Below are positions 51,833 through 60,811 of a stretch of 64,000 nt of DNA, piece by piece (position 1 is the first letter of the stretch; each line of letters begins with the position of its first letter). The DNA comes from Blastococcus capsensis. Lineage in GTDB: Bacteria; Actinomycetota; Actinomycetes; Mycobacteriales; Geodermatophilaceae. The notes under the pieces are model-generated. The model had not been told where the DNA came from and ran no database searches. It saw nothing but the letters and a program-made list of their open reading frames with translations. The position numbers and the translations under genes are program-made. The stretch lies in NCBI RefSeq assembly GCF_030165005.1, contig NZ_JASNNW010000007.1, forward strand, positions 186,001 to 250,000, read 5' to 3'.

Positions 51833-53236
51833 ATGACCCCGCGCATGCACCGCTCGCACCGCGTCGCCGGCGCGCTCGTCGGCTCCGCCGTCGGCGACGC
51901 CCTCGGGGCCCCCTTCGAGTTCGGTCCCCCGGGGCGGTTCTCCACCCGCTTCCGCTCCCCCGCGCGCGGCGCGAAGACCGAGATGTGCGGCGGCGGCTCG
52001 CTCGGCTGGGAGCCGGGCGAGTTCACCGACGACACCCAGATGGCGCTGCTGGTGGCCACCTCGCTGGTAGAGCGGAGCGGGCTCGATGAGACCGACGTGT
52101 TCGACCGGTTCCGCGCGTGGGCGGAGGCCGGGCCGCCGGACATCGGCAACCAGACGCGCGCCGTCCTCGGCTCCGGCCGGCCGTGGGACGTCGCCGCGGC
52201 TGAGCACTTCGCGCACTCCGGCCACGCGGCCGGCAACGGCTCGCTGATGCGGACGACGCCGGCCGCCATCCGGTTCTCCCGGGAGGGGCGCCAGGCGACC
52301 ATGGACGCCGCCCGGCGGATCTCGGCGTTGACCCACGGCGACCCGTCGGCGGGCGAGGGATGCGCGATTCTCCACGAGCTGATGCGGGTGGCGCTGGACG
52401 GGGGCGACCCGCTCGCGGCGATACCGACGTCGCTGGAGGCGGTGCTGCCCGAGCACCGCGAGCGGTGGGCGGCGGTGCTGGCCCCGGACTGGACGCCAGG
52501 CCAGGCCACCGAGTCGAACGGCGCGGTGTGGCCGACGCTCGGCCAGGCGGTGTGGGCGCTGCGGCACGGGCGGGACTTCGCCGAGGTGCTGCGGCTGGTG
52601 ATCGACCTCGGCGGGGACACCGACACGGTGGCGTGCGTCGCCGGCGGGCTGGCCGGCGCGGTGTACGGGATGGGCGGCATCCCGAGCCGGTGGGCGTCGG
52701 TGGTGCACGGGCGGGTGCCCGGCCACGGCGACAAGGTCTGGCGGCTGGCCGACCTGCAGCAGCTGGCCGCCGCACTGGATGGCGGGGTGCAGCAGAACTA
52801 CGACCCCGGCGTGATCCCGCGGATCGGCCCGACCGAGGTGCTGCCCGGCATCTGGGCCGGCAACCTCGACGGCGCGCGCTACAGCGAGGAGGACTTCGCG
52901 GTCATCTCGCTGTGCCGGCTCGGTGAGCCGTTTCCCCACCCGCTGCACCGGATGGCCTACATCGCCGATAACGAGCACAACGCCGATCTCGACGTCATGC
53001 TCGCCGACGTCCTGGACGACATGGCGGCGCTGCAAGACGAGGGGCGCCGGTTGCTCGTGCACTGCCACGGAGGCGCTTCCCGCACCGGGCTGGTGCTGCG
53101 CGGTTGGCTGGTGCGCGAGAAGGGGATGTCGGTCGAGGAGGCGACGGCGCACGTCGCCGAGCGCTGGCCGCACCTGGGCCTCTGGAACGACAGCTTCACC
53201 ACCGCGCTCGAGCGCCTCGCCGCGAAGACGAACTGA
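51833..53236 (+). CDS. ADP-ribosylglycohydrolase fused to a dual-specificity-type phosphatase
   Basis: The 467-residue protein is an ADP-ribosylglycohydrolase (residues 1-310) fused to a protein phosphatase-like domain (about 325-467). The metal-binding motifs are complete: GSAVGDALG at 17-25, FTDDTQM at 64-70 and GGDTDTVAC at 260-268. The phosphatase loop is HCHGGASRTG, with Cys411 and Arg417. Such a protein could remove ADP-ribose from targets and dephosphorylate others. ATG 51833 has AGGAGG upstream. The next gene starts eight bases downstream, so the two are coupled. A degraded copy lies at 42.1-43.2 kb. Confidence 0.88.
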   Translation: MTPRMHRSHRVAGALVGSAVGDALGAPFEFGPPGRFSTRFRSPARGAKTEMCGGGSLGWEPGEFTDDTQMALLVATSLVERSGLDETDVFDRFRAWAEAGPPDIGNQTRAVLGSGRPWDVAAAEHFAHSGHAAGNGSLMRTTPAAIRFSREGRQATMDAARRISALTHGDPSAGEGCAILHELMRVALDGGDPLAAIPTSLEAVLPEHRERWAAVLAPDWTPGQATESNGAVWPTLGQAVWALRHGRDFAEVLRLVIDLGGDTDTVACVAGGLAGAVYGMGGIPSRWASVVHGRVPGHGDKVWRLADLQQLAAALDGGVQQNYDPGVIPRIGPTEVLPGIWAGNLDGARYSEEDFAVISLCRLGEPFPHPLHRMAYIADNEHNADLDVMLADVLDDMAALQDEGRRLLVHCHGGASRTGLVLRGWLVREKGMSVEEATAHVAERWPHLGLWNDSFTTALERLAAKTN

Positions 53237-53244
53237 GGAGAAAC

Positions 53245-54081
53245 ATGGCTCTGCCCACGTGCCCCGTGTGCGACAGCGGCGACCTCGACGGCGTCGAGAA
53301 GTTGCGCGACGGGCGACTCGTCGTCCGATGCCTCGACTGTGACCACGAGTGGGTCCGCGGCGAGAAGCCGCCAAGGCCGGCGCCTCCCGTCTCCGCTACC
53401 TACGAGAGCCTGAAGGCCAAGTTCCCCACTAAGGACGACGTCCCTGCGAAGGCGCAGCAGCGGGTGGATGCCCTCGTCGCGCGGTTCCTTGCGGTGACCC
53501 CGAGTCCCGAATCGCACAATGCGCCGTACCGGCAGAAGTACCAGCAGATCTTCAGCGAGCAGGGCTTGAAGGAGGCCGCCCCGGAGGACCTCAAGGCCTT
53601 CGCGAACAACACCATCCTGGCGCACCCGGGCAACATGTCGGTCTTCAACGCCGCCTGGAACGAGATGGGCACGGCGAAGGCGGCCGACCGGGTGCGCGCG
53701 ACGATCGAACACTTGCTCCGCGGCCCGAATGGCACCCGACTGGAAGACCGGTTCACCGACCTCGTCGAAGAGCGCAGAGGACTTGGGATGACCGGCTTCA
53801 AGGAGTCGCTGCTGACGCGCGTGTTGTGCATCGTCTACCCGGATCGATTTCTGCCGATCCTCAAGTACTCGACTCCGTCGGGGGGCAAGAAGGAGATCGC
53901 CGCCTCCGTGTACGGCCTCGATCTGCCGGCGCGCGAGAAGGTGTCCTGGACGATTGGCCGGCTGGTCACCTGGAGCAATGACCTGCTGGTCAGCGTTCTC
54001 CCGCCGGCCTTCGACGACCTGGGTCACGCCGCGGCCTTCCTGTGGTGGGCCAAGGATCAGACCGGCACGGGAACGGTGTGA
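53245..54081 (+). CDS. Zinc-ribbon protein with an uncharacterised C-terminal domain
   Basis: The 278-residue protein starts with ATG 53245 after GAGGAG. Residues 5-35 form a zinc ribbon: CPVC, then CLDCDHEWVRG. The rest is mainly helical, with ILAHPGNMSVFNAAWNEMG and RRGLGMTGFKESLLTRVLCI, then VYPDRFLPILKYSTPSGGKK. The latter segment resembles the DNA-recognition region at the front of McrB-like restriction proteins, an uncertain comparison. It shares a transcript with the glycohydrolase-phosphatase, and may be its partner. Confidence 0.68.
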   Translation: MALPTCPVCDSGDLDGVEKLRDGRLVVRCLDCDHEWVRGEKPPRPAPPVSATYESLKAKFPTKDDVPAKAQQRVDALVARFLAVTPSPESHNAPYRQKYQQIFSEQGLKEAAPEDLKAFANNTILAHPGNMSVFNAAWNEMGTAKAADRVRATIEHLLRGPNGTRLEDRFTDLVEERRGLGMTGFKESLLTRVLCIVYPDRFLPILKYSTPSGGKKEIAASVYGLDLPAREKVSWTIGRLVTWSNDLLVSVLPPAFDDLGHAAAFLWWAKDQTGTGTV

Positions 54082-54183
54082 AGGAACCGGAAGCGCCGAA
54101 CGCACTGGACCGGGCGGTCCACCGAGTCGGCCGCCAGCACTGATGGGGCGCCGTCTGAGCGCATGCGGCGATCGCAGCTCACG

Positions 54184-54858
54184 TCACATGTTGGTGGGCC
54201 AGTCGGGCGGTTGCTGTTGCCGGTCCGCGTAGGCGAGCTGTGATGGACTCGACGTGCGGGCAGCCGGTGCAGCCGTCACCCGGGCAGCCAGTTCCTCGAC
54301 GGACAGGCCGCGGTCGTAACTCGCCAGCAGGTTCAGGCGTTCGCCGTTCGACGTCACTGCCAGCCGTGCGCCAGATGGGCCACCGGTTTTCCCATCACGG
54401 GTCAGGGCCCAGACCTCGTTGGCCGGAAGGGCCGCGAGCTCCGAAGCGGGAGGCTGGGCAGGCAGCTCCGCGTACTCGTTCCCGGGCACGAGCGCCCGGC
54501 AGTTCCAGTGCGAACGGAAGAAGTGCATCGACAGAGCGGCTGCGATGACGCGGTAAGTGAGGGTCTCGGCCGTGGTGGGCGGCCGCTTGGCGCCGACGGC
54601 GAGGCGGTAGCGCGAGAGGACAGCTGCGACAGCGCGGCTGACGCCGTCCGGCATCAACGACAACTCCCGCACCTGGTCCAGGAGGACCGGCGGCTCCTCG
54701 TGGCCCCCTGGCGCACCGTGGGCGTGGATGGAGCCGCCGCGGTCGATGTCGACCCGAAGGTTCGGTCACCTGATCGACAGGCAGTCGTAGTGGCCCCCGG
54801 CCGGACGGGTCTCGTACACCCGGTGGCCCGGCACCCGCCAACACAGTTCAGCGGCCAC
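54184..54858 (-). pseudogene. Actinobacterial hypothetical gene with an internal stop
   Basis: From GTG 54858 the frame reads ELCWRVPGHRVYETRPAGGH and YDCLSIR, then a TGA (54766-54768), and then continues without shift as PNLRVDIDRGGSIHAHG and the long helical part LMPDGVSRAVAAVLSRYRLA and RVTAAPAARTS. The part before the stop is like a known actinobacterial N-terminal signature (HRVYET...GGxYDCLS). The part after it lacks a good start except GTG 54672. A nonsense mutation in one gene is the simplest explanation. Confidence 0.65.
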
Positions 54859-54912
54859 GTGCCAGGAGAACGGCAGGCTACAGACGGTCGATGTGCACCG
54901 GTAGCTCGACGG

Positions 54913-57900
54913 TCACCTGGAGCTCCTCACGGTCGCCATCTCGACCAGTCGGCACAGCGCGTTGACCTGGCGGAGCTGCTCCGGAGTGCGCACCGCGGCA
55001 TCGAGCAGCTGCTCGCTCATCACCACGACCGCCAGCGCCTTCGCCCGCGAGACAGCGACGTTGAGCCGGTGCAGGTCGTAGAGGAACGAGACGCCGCGCG
55101 GGGCGTCCTCCGCGCTGGTCGACGTCATCGAGTAGATGACGACCGAAGCTTCCTGGCCCTGGAACTTGTCGACCGTCCCGACCCGCGCGCCGTCCGGCAG
55201 CAGCTCGCGGATGAGTCCGACCTGGTTGTTGTACGGCGCGACGACCAGCACGTCGTCGGCGGCGACCGGCCGCTCGACGCCGACAGCGTCCACCCATCCC
55301 ACGCCCTGCAGCGAGCGCCACAGCTCCGCGACCGCCGCCGCTTCGTCGGCGCAGGCCGCCGCCGACGGCTTCCCGTGCTCCACCAACTGGACGGCGAGCC
55401 CGCTGCCGGAGACGGCTGCCCCGTCCAGGACGGCGATCCGCTCGCGTCCGGCCGCTGACTCCAGCCGCCCGTCGTAGGCCAGATCGGAGACGAATGCCGT
55501 CAGTGCCGGGTGCATCCGGTAGGTGCGGTCGAGGAACACGCCGCGGTCCTCGGGCACGGTGGCGTGGCCTTCCAGCAGGTGCTCGAGGGCCGAGCAGCCC
55601 GAGTCGCCAGGGTGCAGCGCCTGGATGGGCTGGGCCAGCTGCTGCGGGTCCCCGAGCAGGACGAGCGACTTCGCCGAGCGGGCGACGGCGACGGCGTTCG
55701 CCAGCGAGAACTGCCCGGCCTCGTCGACGATGAGCACGTCGACGGCCTCGGCCAGGTCGGAGCGGCACCAGAACCAGGAGGTGCCGCCGACCAGCGACAC
55801 CGAGCCGCTGAGCAGCCGGTCGGCGACGTCGTCGCCGTCCTTCGACCACTCCACGCCCGGGGCGCCACAGGACTGGCGTTCCTCGCACTTCTGCAGCGCC
55901 GGCCGGCCGACCGCCGTCAGCACGTTGCCGATGACCGCGTGGGAGGTGGCGGTGACGCCGACGGTCTTCCCGGCGTCGAGCAGCTCGCGGATGAGCCGTG
56001 ACGCCGCCCGCGTCTTCCCGCTGCCCGGCGGCCCCTGCACGGCCAGGACCTCCCCGTCCAGCGCGAGGCCGATCCGGACGACGGCGTCCCCGGCCTCCTC
56101 CCCCGGCAGCCGCCGGGTGTCCGAGGGGACGACGCGATCGAGCAGCGCACGCGCGAGCGAGGGTCGGCCGGCGAGGACGTCCTCGGCCGTGGCGGCGATC
56201 GACTCCCGCATCGGGCGGTCGTCGAGCGGACCTTCCGGCCCGAGACCACGAGGGCCGGCGGGCGGTTTGGTGCTCTTGACCACGACCCGGCCGGCGACGG
56301 GCTCGATCTCACGGACCTCACCGACCCGGACCCGGCTGTCGACGTCGAAGGCTTTCGAGCCGACCGAGAGCTTCGTGTCCTGCGGCGGGAAGGTGAACGC
56401 GTAGAGCTTGCTCCTCTTCTCGGCGCCGATCTCACCGCCGCCGGACAGGCCACCGATCGCCGTCCGGTCCTCGATCAGTTCTTCGTCCTCGAGGTCGCCG
56501 CGACTGAAGAACTCCCACCAGCCGGGGCGGGCCTCGCGGCGGTGCCACTGCACGAGGTCGCCGAGCAGTTCCTGCCGGCGCTCCTGGAGCCGCTCGACCA
56601 GCGCCAGTTCGGCGACCTCGGCGTCCGACCGTGGCGCGGGACCGGTCACCTCGGGCACGGTGGGGCGCGACTGGGGGCCGTGCAGCGCCTCGAGCTCGGT
56701 CCGCTGGGTCTCCAGCCAGTCGTGCAGCTCGCGGGTGGAGTCGACGTCGTCCTTGTTGTAGTCCTCGATCGACTGCAGGCGGGCGGGATCGCGGTCGGTC
56801 AACCACTTCTCGTACTCGACGACGCTGGACATGGCATCGGCGACGTCGCCGGTGTGCTCGCGCCCGTAGAACGCCTCTACCTTCTTGATGGAGTAGGAGT
56901 CCTTGCTGATCCGCATCGACTGGCGGACGACGGGATAGAGGTCGACGAATCGCTGGGCCCGCAGCAGCTGGTCGAGCTCGGCTTCGCGGACGCCGTACCG
57001 GGCGGTGAGCCGCTTGAGCGCGCTGACCTCGTAGGCGGCGTAGTGGTAGACGTGCATGCCCGGGTCTGCGCGCCAGGCATCCACGATGCGATCGAGCAGG
57101 TCGGCGACCATGCGGCGTTCGGTGTCGCGGTCGTGCGCCCACAGGGCGGTGAAGTCTCCGGCGCGGTCGCCGAGACCGGCGAGGTACTCGAGCCCGTCGC
57201 CGTCCCCCGAGAGCGGGTCACCCTCGAAGTCGAGGTAGAGGTCGCCGGGGCTGGGTTCGGGCAGTCGCCGCAGGCCCTGCGCCTCCTGCGGCGGCAGGAG
57301 CGTGCGGGTGGGGATGCCGGCTTCCCGGCCGCGCAGCTGTTCCCGGGCCTGCTCCCGCAGGCGTTCGCGGGTCCCGCGGCTGATCCCGGAGGCCTTGAGG
57401 ACCTCGTCGGAGGCGTCGGCGAGCTGCTCGAGGGTGGCGACGCCGATCTCCCGCAGTGCCGCACGGTGGTCGCCGCGCATGCCGGCGACCAGGCTGAGGT
57501 CGTCGCCGGCGCGCAGTTCGCCGGCGCAGCGCGGTTGCCACGCGCACCGGTCGCAGTAGGCGACGGGGACGGCTTCGGTGGGCGGGACGTCGGCGGCGAA
57601 GCCCTCCAGCCGAGTGCGGGCGCGGCGGGCGTAGGCGGCGACGTCGACCAGCCGCCACGGGTGCCGCTCGCCGTCACCGGTGACCACGGAGATGTGCTCG
57701 GGTTCGCGGCCCTGCAGGATGGCGAGCCGGTCGGCGTAGGTGGCCATCTGCAGCAGGGCCGGCACCTTGATGCGGCGGGCGAGCTTGGCGTCGGCGACCT
57801 CGTAGGACCACTCCCCCAGGTCCGAGGGAGCCTCCGTGCGGAGGAGGAAGTCGGCCTGGCCGCCCCAGCGGCCGTCGGAGAGCGTGGCCTGGTGGATGAC

Positions 57901-58179
57901 GTCGTAGCCGGCGCGCATCGCGTCGAGGGTGGCGGTCTCGCTGCGGGCGTCCTGGAGCCGGGCGACGCGCAGGCCCGCGGCCTCCAGCGACTCGAGGTAG
58001 CGGAGTTCGTGGGCGATCCCGAGGTCGGCGACGAGGACCGTCTGGTCGCTGGGACCGTCGACCGGCGCCTGCAGGCGGCCATCGGCCACCGCGAGGTTCA
58101 GCGCGGTGAGGTGGTGACACTCCTGGTGCCGGGTCAGGTCACTGGGGCTGAGCACCAGCCGGGCGTCGACGCGCTGCAT
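54913..58179 (-). CDS. TM0106-family RecB-like nuclease-helicase
   Basis: The 1088-residue protein begins with a RecB-like nuclease domain (DARLVLSPSDLTRHQECHHL, GQADFLLR, EVADAKLARR) and a cysteine cluster (CDRCAWQPRC), which may bind an iron-sulfur cluster. An RNase H-type segment follows (DLYLDFEGDP near residue 300). The C-terminal half is a superfamily I helicase: QGPPGSGKT near 708, IVDEAGQFSLANAVAVARS and LNVAVSRAKALAVVVM. Length agrees with the TM0106 family. The role is likely DNA processing; no partner is adjacent. Confidence 0.85.
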   Translation of the reverse strand: MQRVDARLVLSPSDLTRHQECHHLTALNLAVADGRLQAPVDGPSDQTVLVADLGIAHELRYLESLEAAGLRVARLQDARSETATLDAMRAGYDVIHQATLSDGRWGGQADFLLRTEAPSDLGEWSYEVADAKLARRIKVPALLQMATYADRLAILQGREPEHISVVTGDGERHPWRLVDVAAYARRARTRLEGFAADVPPTEAVPVAYCDRCAWQPRCAGELRAGDDLSLVAGMRGDHRAALREIGVATLEQLADASDEVLKASGISRGTRERLREQAREQLRGREAGIPTRTLLPPQEAQGLRRLPEPSPGDLYLDFEGDPLSGDGDGLEYLAGLGDRAGDFTALWAHDRDTERRMVADLLDRIVDAWRADPGMHVYHYAAYEVSALKRLTARYGVREAELDQLLRAQRFVDLYPVVRQSMRISKDSYSIKKVEAFYGREHTGDVADAMSSVVEYEKWLTDRDPARLQSIEDYNKDDVDSTRELHDWLETQRTELEALHGPQSRPTVPEVTGPAPRSDAEVAELALVERLQERRQELLGDLVQWHRREARPGWWEFFSRGDLEDEELIEDRTAIGGLSGGGEIGAEKRSKLYAFTFPPQDTKLSVGSKAFDVDSRVRVGEVREIEPVAGRVVVKSTKPPAGPRGLGPEGPLDDRPMRESIAATAEDVLAGRPSLARALLDRVVPSDTRRLPGEEAGDAVVRIGLALDGEVLAVQGPPGSGKTRAASRLIRELLDAGKTVGVTATSHAVIGNVLTAVGRPALQKCEERQSCGAPGVEWSKDGDDVADRLLSGSVSLVGGTSWFWCRSDLAEAVDVLIVDEAGQFSLANAVAVARSAKSLVLLGDPQQLAQPIQALHPGDSGCSALEHLLEGHATVPEDRGVFLDRTYRMHPALTAFVSDLAYDGRLESAAGRERIAVLDGAAVSGSGLAVQLVEHGKPSAAACADEAAAVAELWRSLQGVGWVDAVGVERPVAADDVLVVAPYNNQVGLIRELLPDGARVGTVDKFQGQEASVVIYSMTSTSAEDAPRGVSFLYDLHRLNVAVSRAKALAVVVMSEQLLDAAVRTPEQLRQVNALCRLVEMATVRSSR

Positions 58180-58303
58180 GGCTCAGTTCCCACTCGGATC
58201 GAGCGCGACGGACATCGGTGAGTGCGGCAACGTTCCCCCGTGGTGCTGCGAGTCGGTCCTTCGGAACCCTGTCACGGACGGCGCCGCCCGGGGAACGGCG
58301 CGC

Positions 58304-58645
58304 TCATAACCACTCGACCAGGCCGGCGCTCCGCCTGCTGCGGTCGTCGACGCCGGGTCGGGCGTGCAGAGCCGCCAGCAACCGCGGTAGCCCACTCGGC
58401 GTACGCGGCCAGCGGCGGGCGTTGACCAGCAGCAGGCCTGCATGTTCCTCGACGTCCAGCGGAGCGAAGTCGACGATCTTCTCGGTGACCACGACGCGCC
58501 TGTTCTGCCGGGCCCAGCGCGCGATGTCGGCGTCCTCGTGACCCACCAGGTCCGGTAGCTCGACGACGGCGACGACGTCGTGGCCCTCAGCTCGCAACTG
58601 CTCGGCAAGCCGTCGCGGGTACATCTCGTCGAGCAGCAGCCTCAC
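58304..58645 (-). CDS. DUF5615 (PIN-like) toxin
   Basis: The 113-residue protein has the DUF5615 pattern: MRLLLDEMYPRRLAEQLRAE, then VVTEKIVDFAPL, where DUF5615 proteins usually have VVTEDVADF. This Asp is replaced by Lys (TEKIVDF), which may weaken catalysis. It overlaps its antitoxin gene by four bases. It would act as an RNase if active. Confidence 0.8.
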   Translation of the reverse strand: MRLLLDEMYPRRLAEQLRAEGHDVVAVVELPDLVGHEDADIARWARQNRRVVVTEKIVDFAPLDVEEHAGLLLVNARRWPRTPSGLPRLLAALHARPGVDDRSRRSAGLVEWL

Positions 58646-59076
58646 CGGCTCGGGCCGGCCAGGATCTCCTGCTGGCGATGCCAGGCCGCCTCCAGTTCCT
58701 CGGCGGCCCGCCCGTTCGCGGCGATCCTGGTGTCGATCTCGGCCGGGTGGTCGGCGTAGTAGGCGACCGCAGCACGCACCTGCACCTCGGTCAGCGAGGT
58801 CGTCTCGACGACCGCGGCAACGACGTCCTGCGGTCGCTCCTCCTGGATGCCACGGATAGTCCGGATCACCTCGTCGACGTCCGGGCCGGCCACCAGACCG
58901 GCCCGCCGGCCGCTCGGGCCGTCCCGGAAGGTGATCCCCGGATGAGCCTCCCGGCGCAGCGCCTCGTCGAGCAGCCGTTCGATGGTGGAGGAGACCGAGG
59001 CGCCACGCCGCCCGGCCAGATCAGTGAGGCGACCGAGTACGTCGTCGGACAACCGCACGGAACGAGGCGTCGCCAT
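58642..59076 (-). CDS. Ribbon-helix-helix/DUF433-like antitoxin
   Basis: The 144-residue protein starts with a CopG-type ribbon-helix-helix (MATPRSVRLSDDVLGRLTDL). The second half, RRAGLVAGPDVDEVIRTIRG and TSLTEVQVRAAVAYYADHP, is a DUF433-like helix-turn-helix often paired with DUF5615 toxins. It starts at ATG 59076, with a palindromic operator overlapping the start. It is the first gene of the pair. Confidence 0.82.
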   Translation of the reverse strand: MATPRSVRLSDDVLGRLTDLAGRRGASVSSTIERLLDEALRREAHPGITFRDGPSGRRAGLVAGPDVDEVIRTIRGIQEERPQDVVAAVVETTSLTEVQVRAAVAYYADHPAEIDTRIAANGRAAEELEAAWHRQQEILAGPSR

Positions 59077-59091
59077 GACTACATCGTAGTC
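59077..59091 (-). promoter_or_regulatory. Operator-like inverted repeat
   Basis: GACTAC-ATC-GTAGTC is a perfect 6-bp inverted repeat immediately upstream of the antitoxin ATG. It would serve for autorepression by the toxin-antitoxin complex. Confidence 0.55.
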
Positions 59092-59164
59092 GTGGCGGGC
59101 CTTGGTCGGTACGGAAACAGCTGAGGCTCTGCCAGGTTCCCGATCGCTCGTGCGCCCGAACCGC

Positions 59165-59596
59165 CTACAGCTCCCAGACGTGGTCCGGGTCGTCCAGCGC
59201 CTTGCGTACCTGGCTCAGGTCACCGATGTCGGCCAGGGGTGACGACTTGGCCAGGTCGACGATGCCCTCGAGCGCGGCCGTGGTGGCTGTTTCGTCACCA
59301 CTCGCCATGGCGACGTCCAGGTGTCGGAAGAGGCCGTCGATCGTCGTGGACCGCTCCGCGAACACCTGCTCGAAGTAGTTCTTGAGCAGGGAGCTCGCCT
59401 CGTGCATGCGAGCGACCTCGACCGTCGCGTAGGCGTCGATCTTCGTGCGCTTGGTCTGTTCCTCCTTGCGCAGGCGGAGATAATCCCGGGTGCCGTCGAT
59501 GACGTTGTTGAGCGCCCCGAGGGCGTCGGCCGCGCGCAGCGTGGACGCGGCGGGCGGGAGGACGACCCCCTCCACCGGCTTCTTGGCGACCGTCAC
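59165..59596 (-). CDS. Helical partner protein of a two-gene membrane unit
   Basis: The 143-residue protein is hydrophilic and helical: RKEEQTKRTKIDAYATVEVA and SSLLKNYFEQVFAERSTTID, and the end is an acidic segment (DLSQVRKALDDPDHVWEL). It has no membrane helix. GTG 59596 overlaps the stop of the larger gene, so both are made together. Its function is unknown; it may bind the cytoplasmic part of the larger protein. Confidence 0.7.
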   Translation of the reverse strand: MTVAKKPVEGVVLPPAASTLRAADALGALNNVIDGTRDYLRLRKEEQTKRTKIDAYATVEVARMHEASSLLKNYFEQVFAERSTTIDGLFRHLDVAMASGDETATTAALEGIVDLAKSSPLADIGDLSQVRKALDDPDHVWEL

Positions 59597-60615
59597 TTCA
59601 TCTCCTTGTACTTGAGGATCACGCTGGTCATGTCCGAGTTCATCCGCCCGTCCTCGGCGATCAGAGGCACTGCACAGATGTCTCGCACCGCCCGCGCCAG
59701 GGAGTACGTGCGCTTGAACTCGCCGGAGTGCTGCTTCGAGTCGAAGTCCAGCTGCTCCAGCGTGGAGAGTGCCTCCTGAGCTCGCTGCACGAGTCCGGCA
59801 AGGACGTCGCTCACCTCTTCGACGCGAGTGTCCAGCGTGTCGAGAGTTGAACGGAAGGCCGCCTGGTCCTCGACCGCGATGGCCACCTTCGCCTCGTAGT
59901 CCTTCGCGTTGGTCATCGCCTTCTCGCCCTGGCCGTTCAAGGTCAGACCACCGATGAGCATGGTCGGTCCGATGGTCACCACGCCGAGGGCGGCGGTTCC
60001 GAGGGCGACACCTCCCCCGCCGGCGGCAAGGGATCCGCCGCCCAGGTAGGCCATGGTGGCACTCTGCGCAGCGGCGCCGGACAGCGAGCTGATGGCGGTC
60101 CCGGTGCTGGCCGCACCCAGAGCAGTGACCGCGCTCGGGATGCCCGCGGAGGCGCCGGCTCCGGTCAACGCGGCCATGCCGGCGCCCTTGAGCCAGTTGA
60201 CGTCCGCGGTCAGGGCCCCGGCGAAGGCGTCGATCTCTCGCTGCTCCGCATCGATGCCGTCGAGCAACTGCGCCGCACCGTGCTTGACCTGCTGGCGGTG
60301 GCGCTCGACGAACGCGGCCATCCGCTCGATCACCAGCCGCCGGGCCTGCTCCTGCTGCTGGCCGTACTGCTGGATGCGCTCGTTGCTCTTCCCGACGCGC
60401 TCCTCGGTGCGAGCCGTCGACTCGTCATACCGCTTCTGGGCCGCCCCGGCGGTCGCCCCGGCGTCCTTCATCTTCAGAGCGCCCATGACGCCGGTGGCCA
60501 GTCCACCGACCCCCGTGCCGGTGCCGAGCCCGATGAGGACGAGAGGGATGAGGGGTAGGACCACCGGTTGGACCTCCGAAAAGAATTGGTCGTAATCACG
60601 CCCCCGTGACACCAC
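59593..60615 (-). CDS. Coiled-coil membrane protein with a glycine-rich insertion segment
   Basis: The 340-residue protein has an N-terminal hydrophobic segment (about 18-45), a charged coiled coil at about 55-130 (AQKRYDESTARTEERVGKSN), then a glycine/alanine-rich hydrophobic part at about 145-225 with GGGSLAAGGGGVALGTAALG and IGPTMLIGGL. A second coiled coil follows. Glycine-zipper segments of this kind insert in membranes in pore-forming or dynamin-like proteins, an analogy only. GTG 60615 starts the unit, which is divergent from the mini-DUF3320 gene. Confidence 0.72.
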   Translation of the reverse strand: MVSRGRDYDQFFSEVQPVVLPLIPLVLIGLGTGTGVGGLATGVMGALKMKDAGATAGAAQKRYDESTARTEERVGKSNERIQQYGQQQEQARRLVIERMAAFVERHRQQVKHGAAQLLDGIDAEQREIDAFAGALTADVNWLKGAGMAALTGAGASAGIPSAVTALGAASTGTAISSLSGAAAQSATMAYLGGGSLAAGGGGVALGTAALGVVTIGPTMLIGGLTLNGQGEKAMTNAKDYEAKVAIAVEDQAAFRSTLDTLDTRVEEVSDVLAGLVQRAQEALSTLEQLDFDSKQHSGEFKRTYSLARAVRDICAVPLIAEDGRMNSDMTSVILKYKEMK

Positions 60616-60811
60616 GTCGTCGGAGGGAGATGAGGGGGACAGTCGGGCACGGGGCCCCGGCGTGAACCCGTAGCCACGCCAATCGGTCGTCGCGGGCGCG
60701 CATCTTGCTCCACAAGCGACCCATTGGCATCACGCTGCACCGGCTTCCGCGCCCGCATCAGAGGCAGCGGGTAGGAAGACGGAATGGGTGACACCACGGG
60801 GGGCCGACAAC

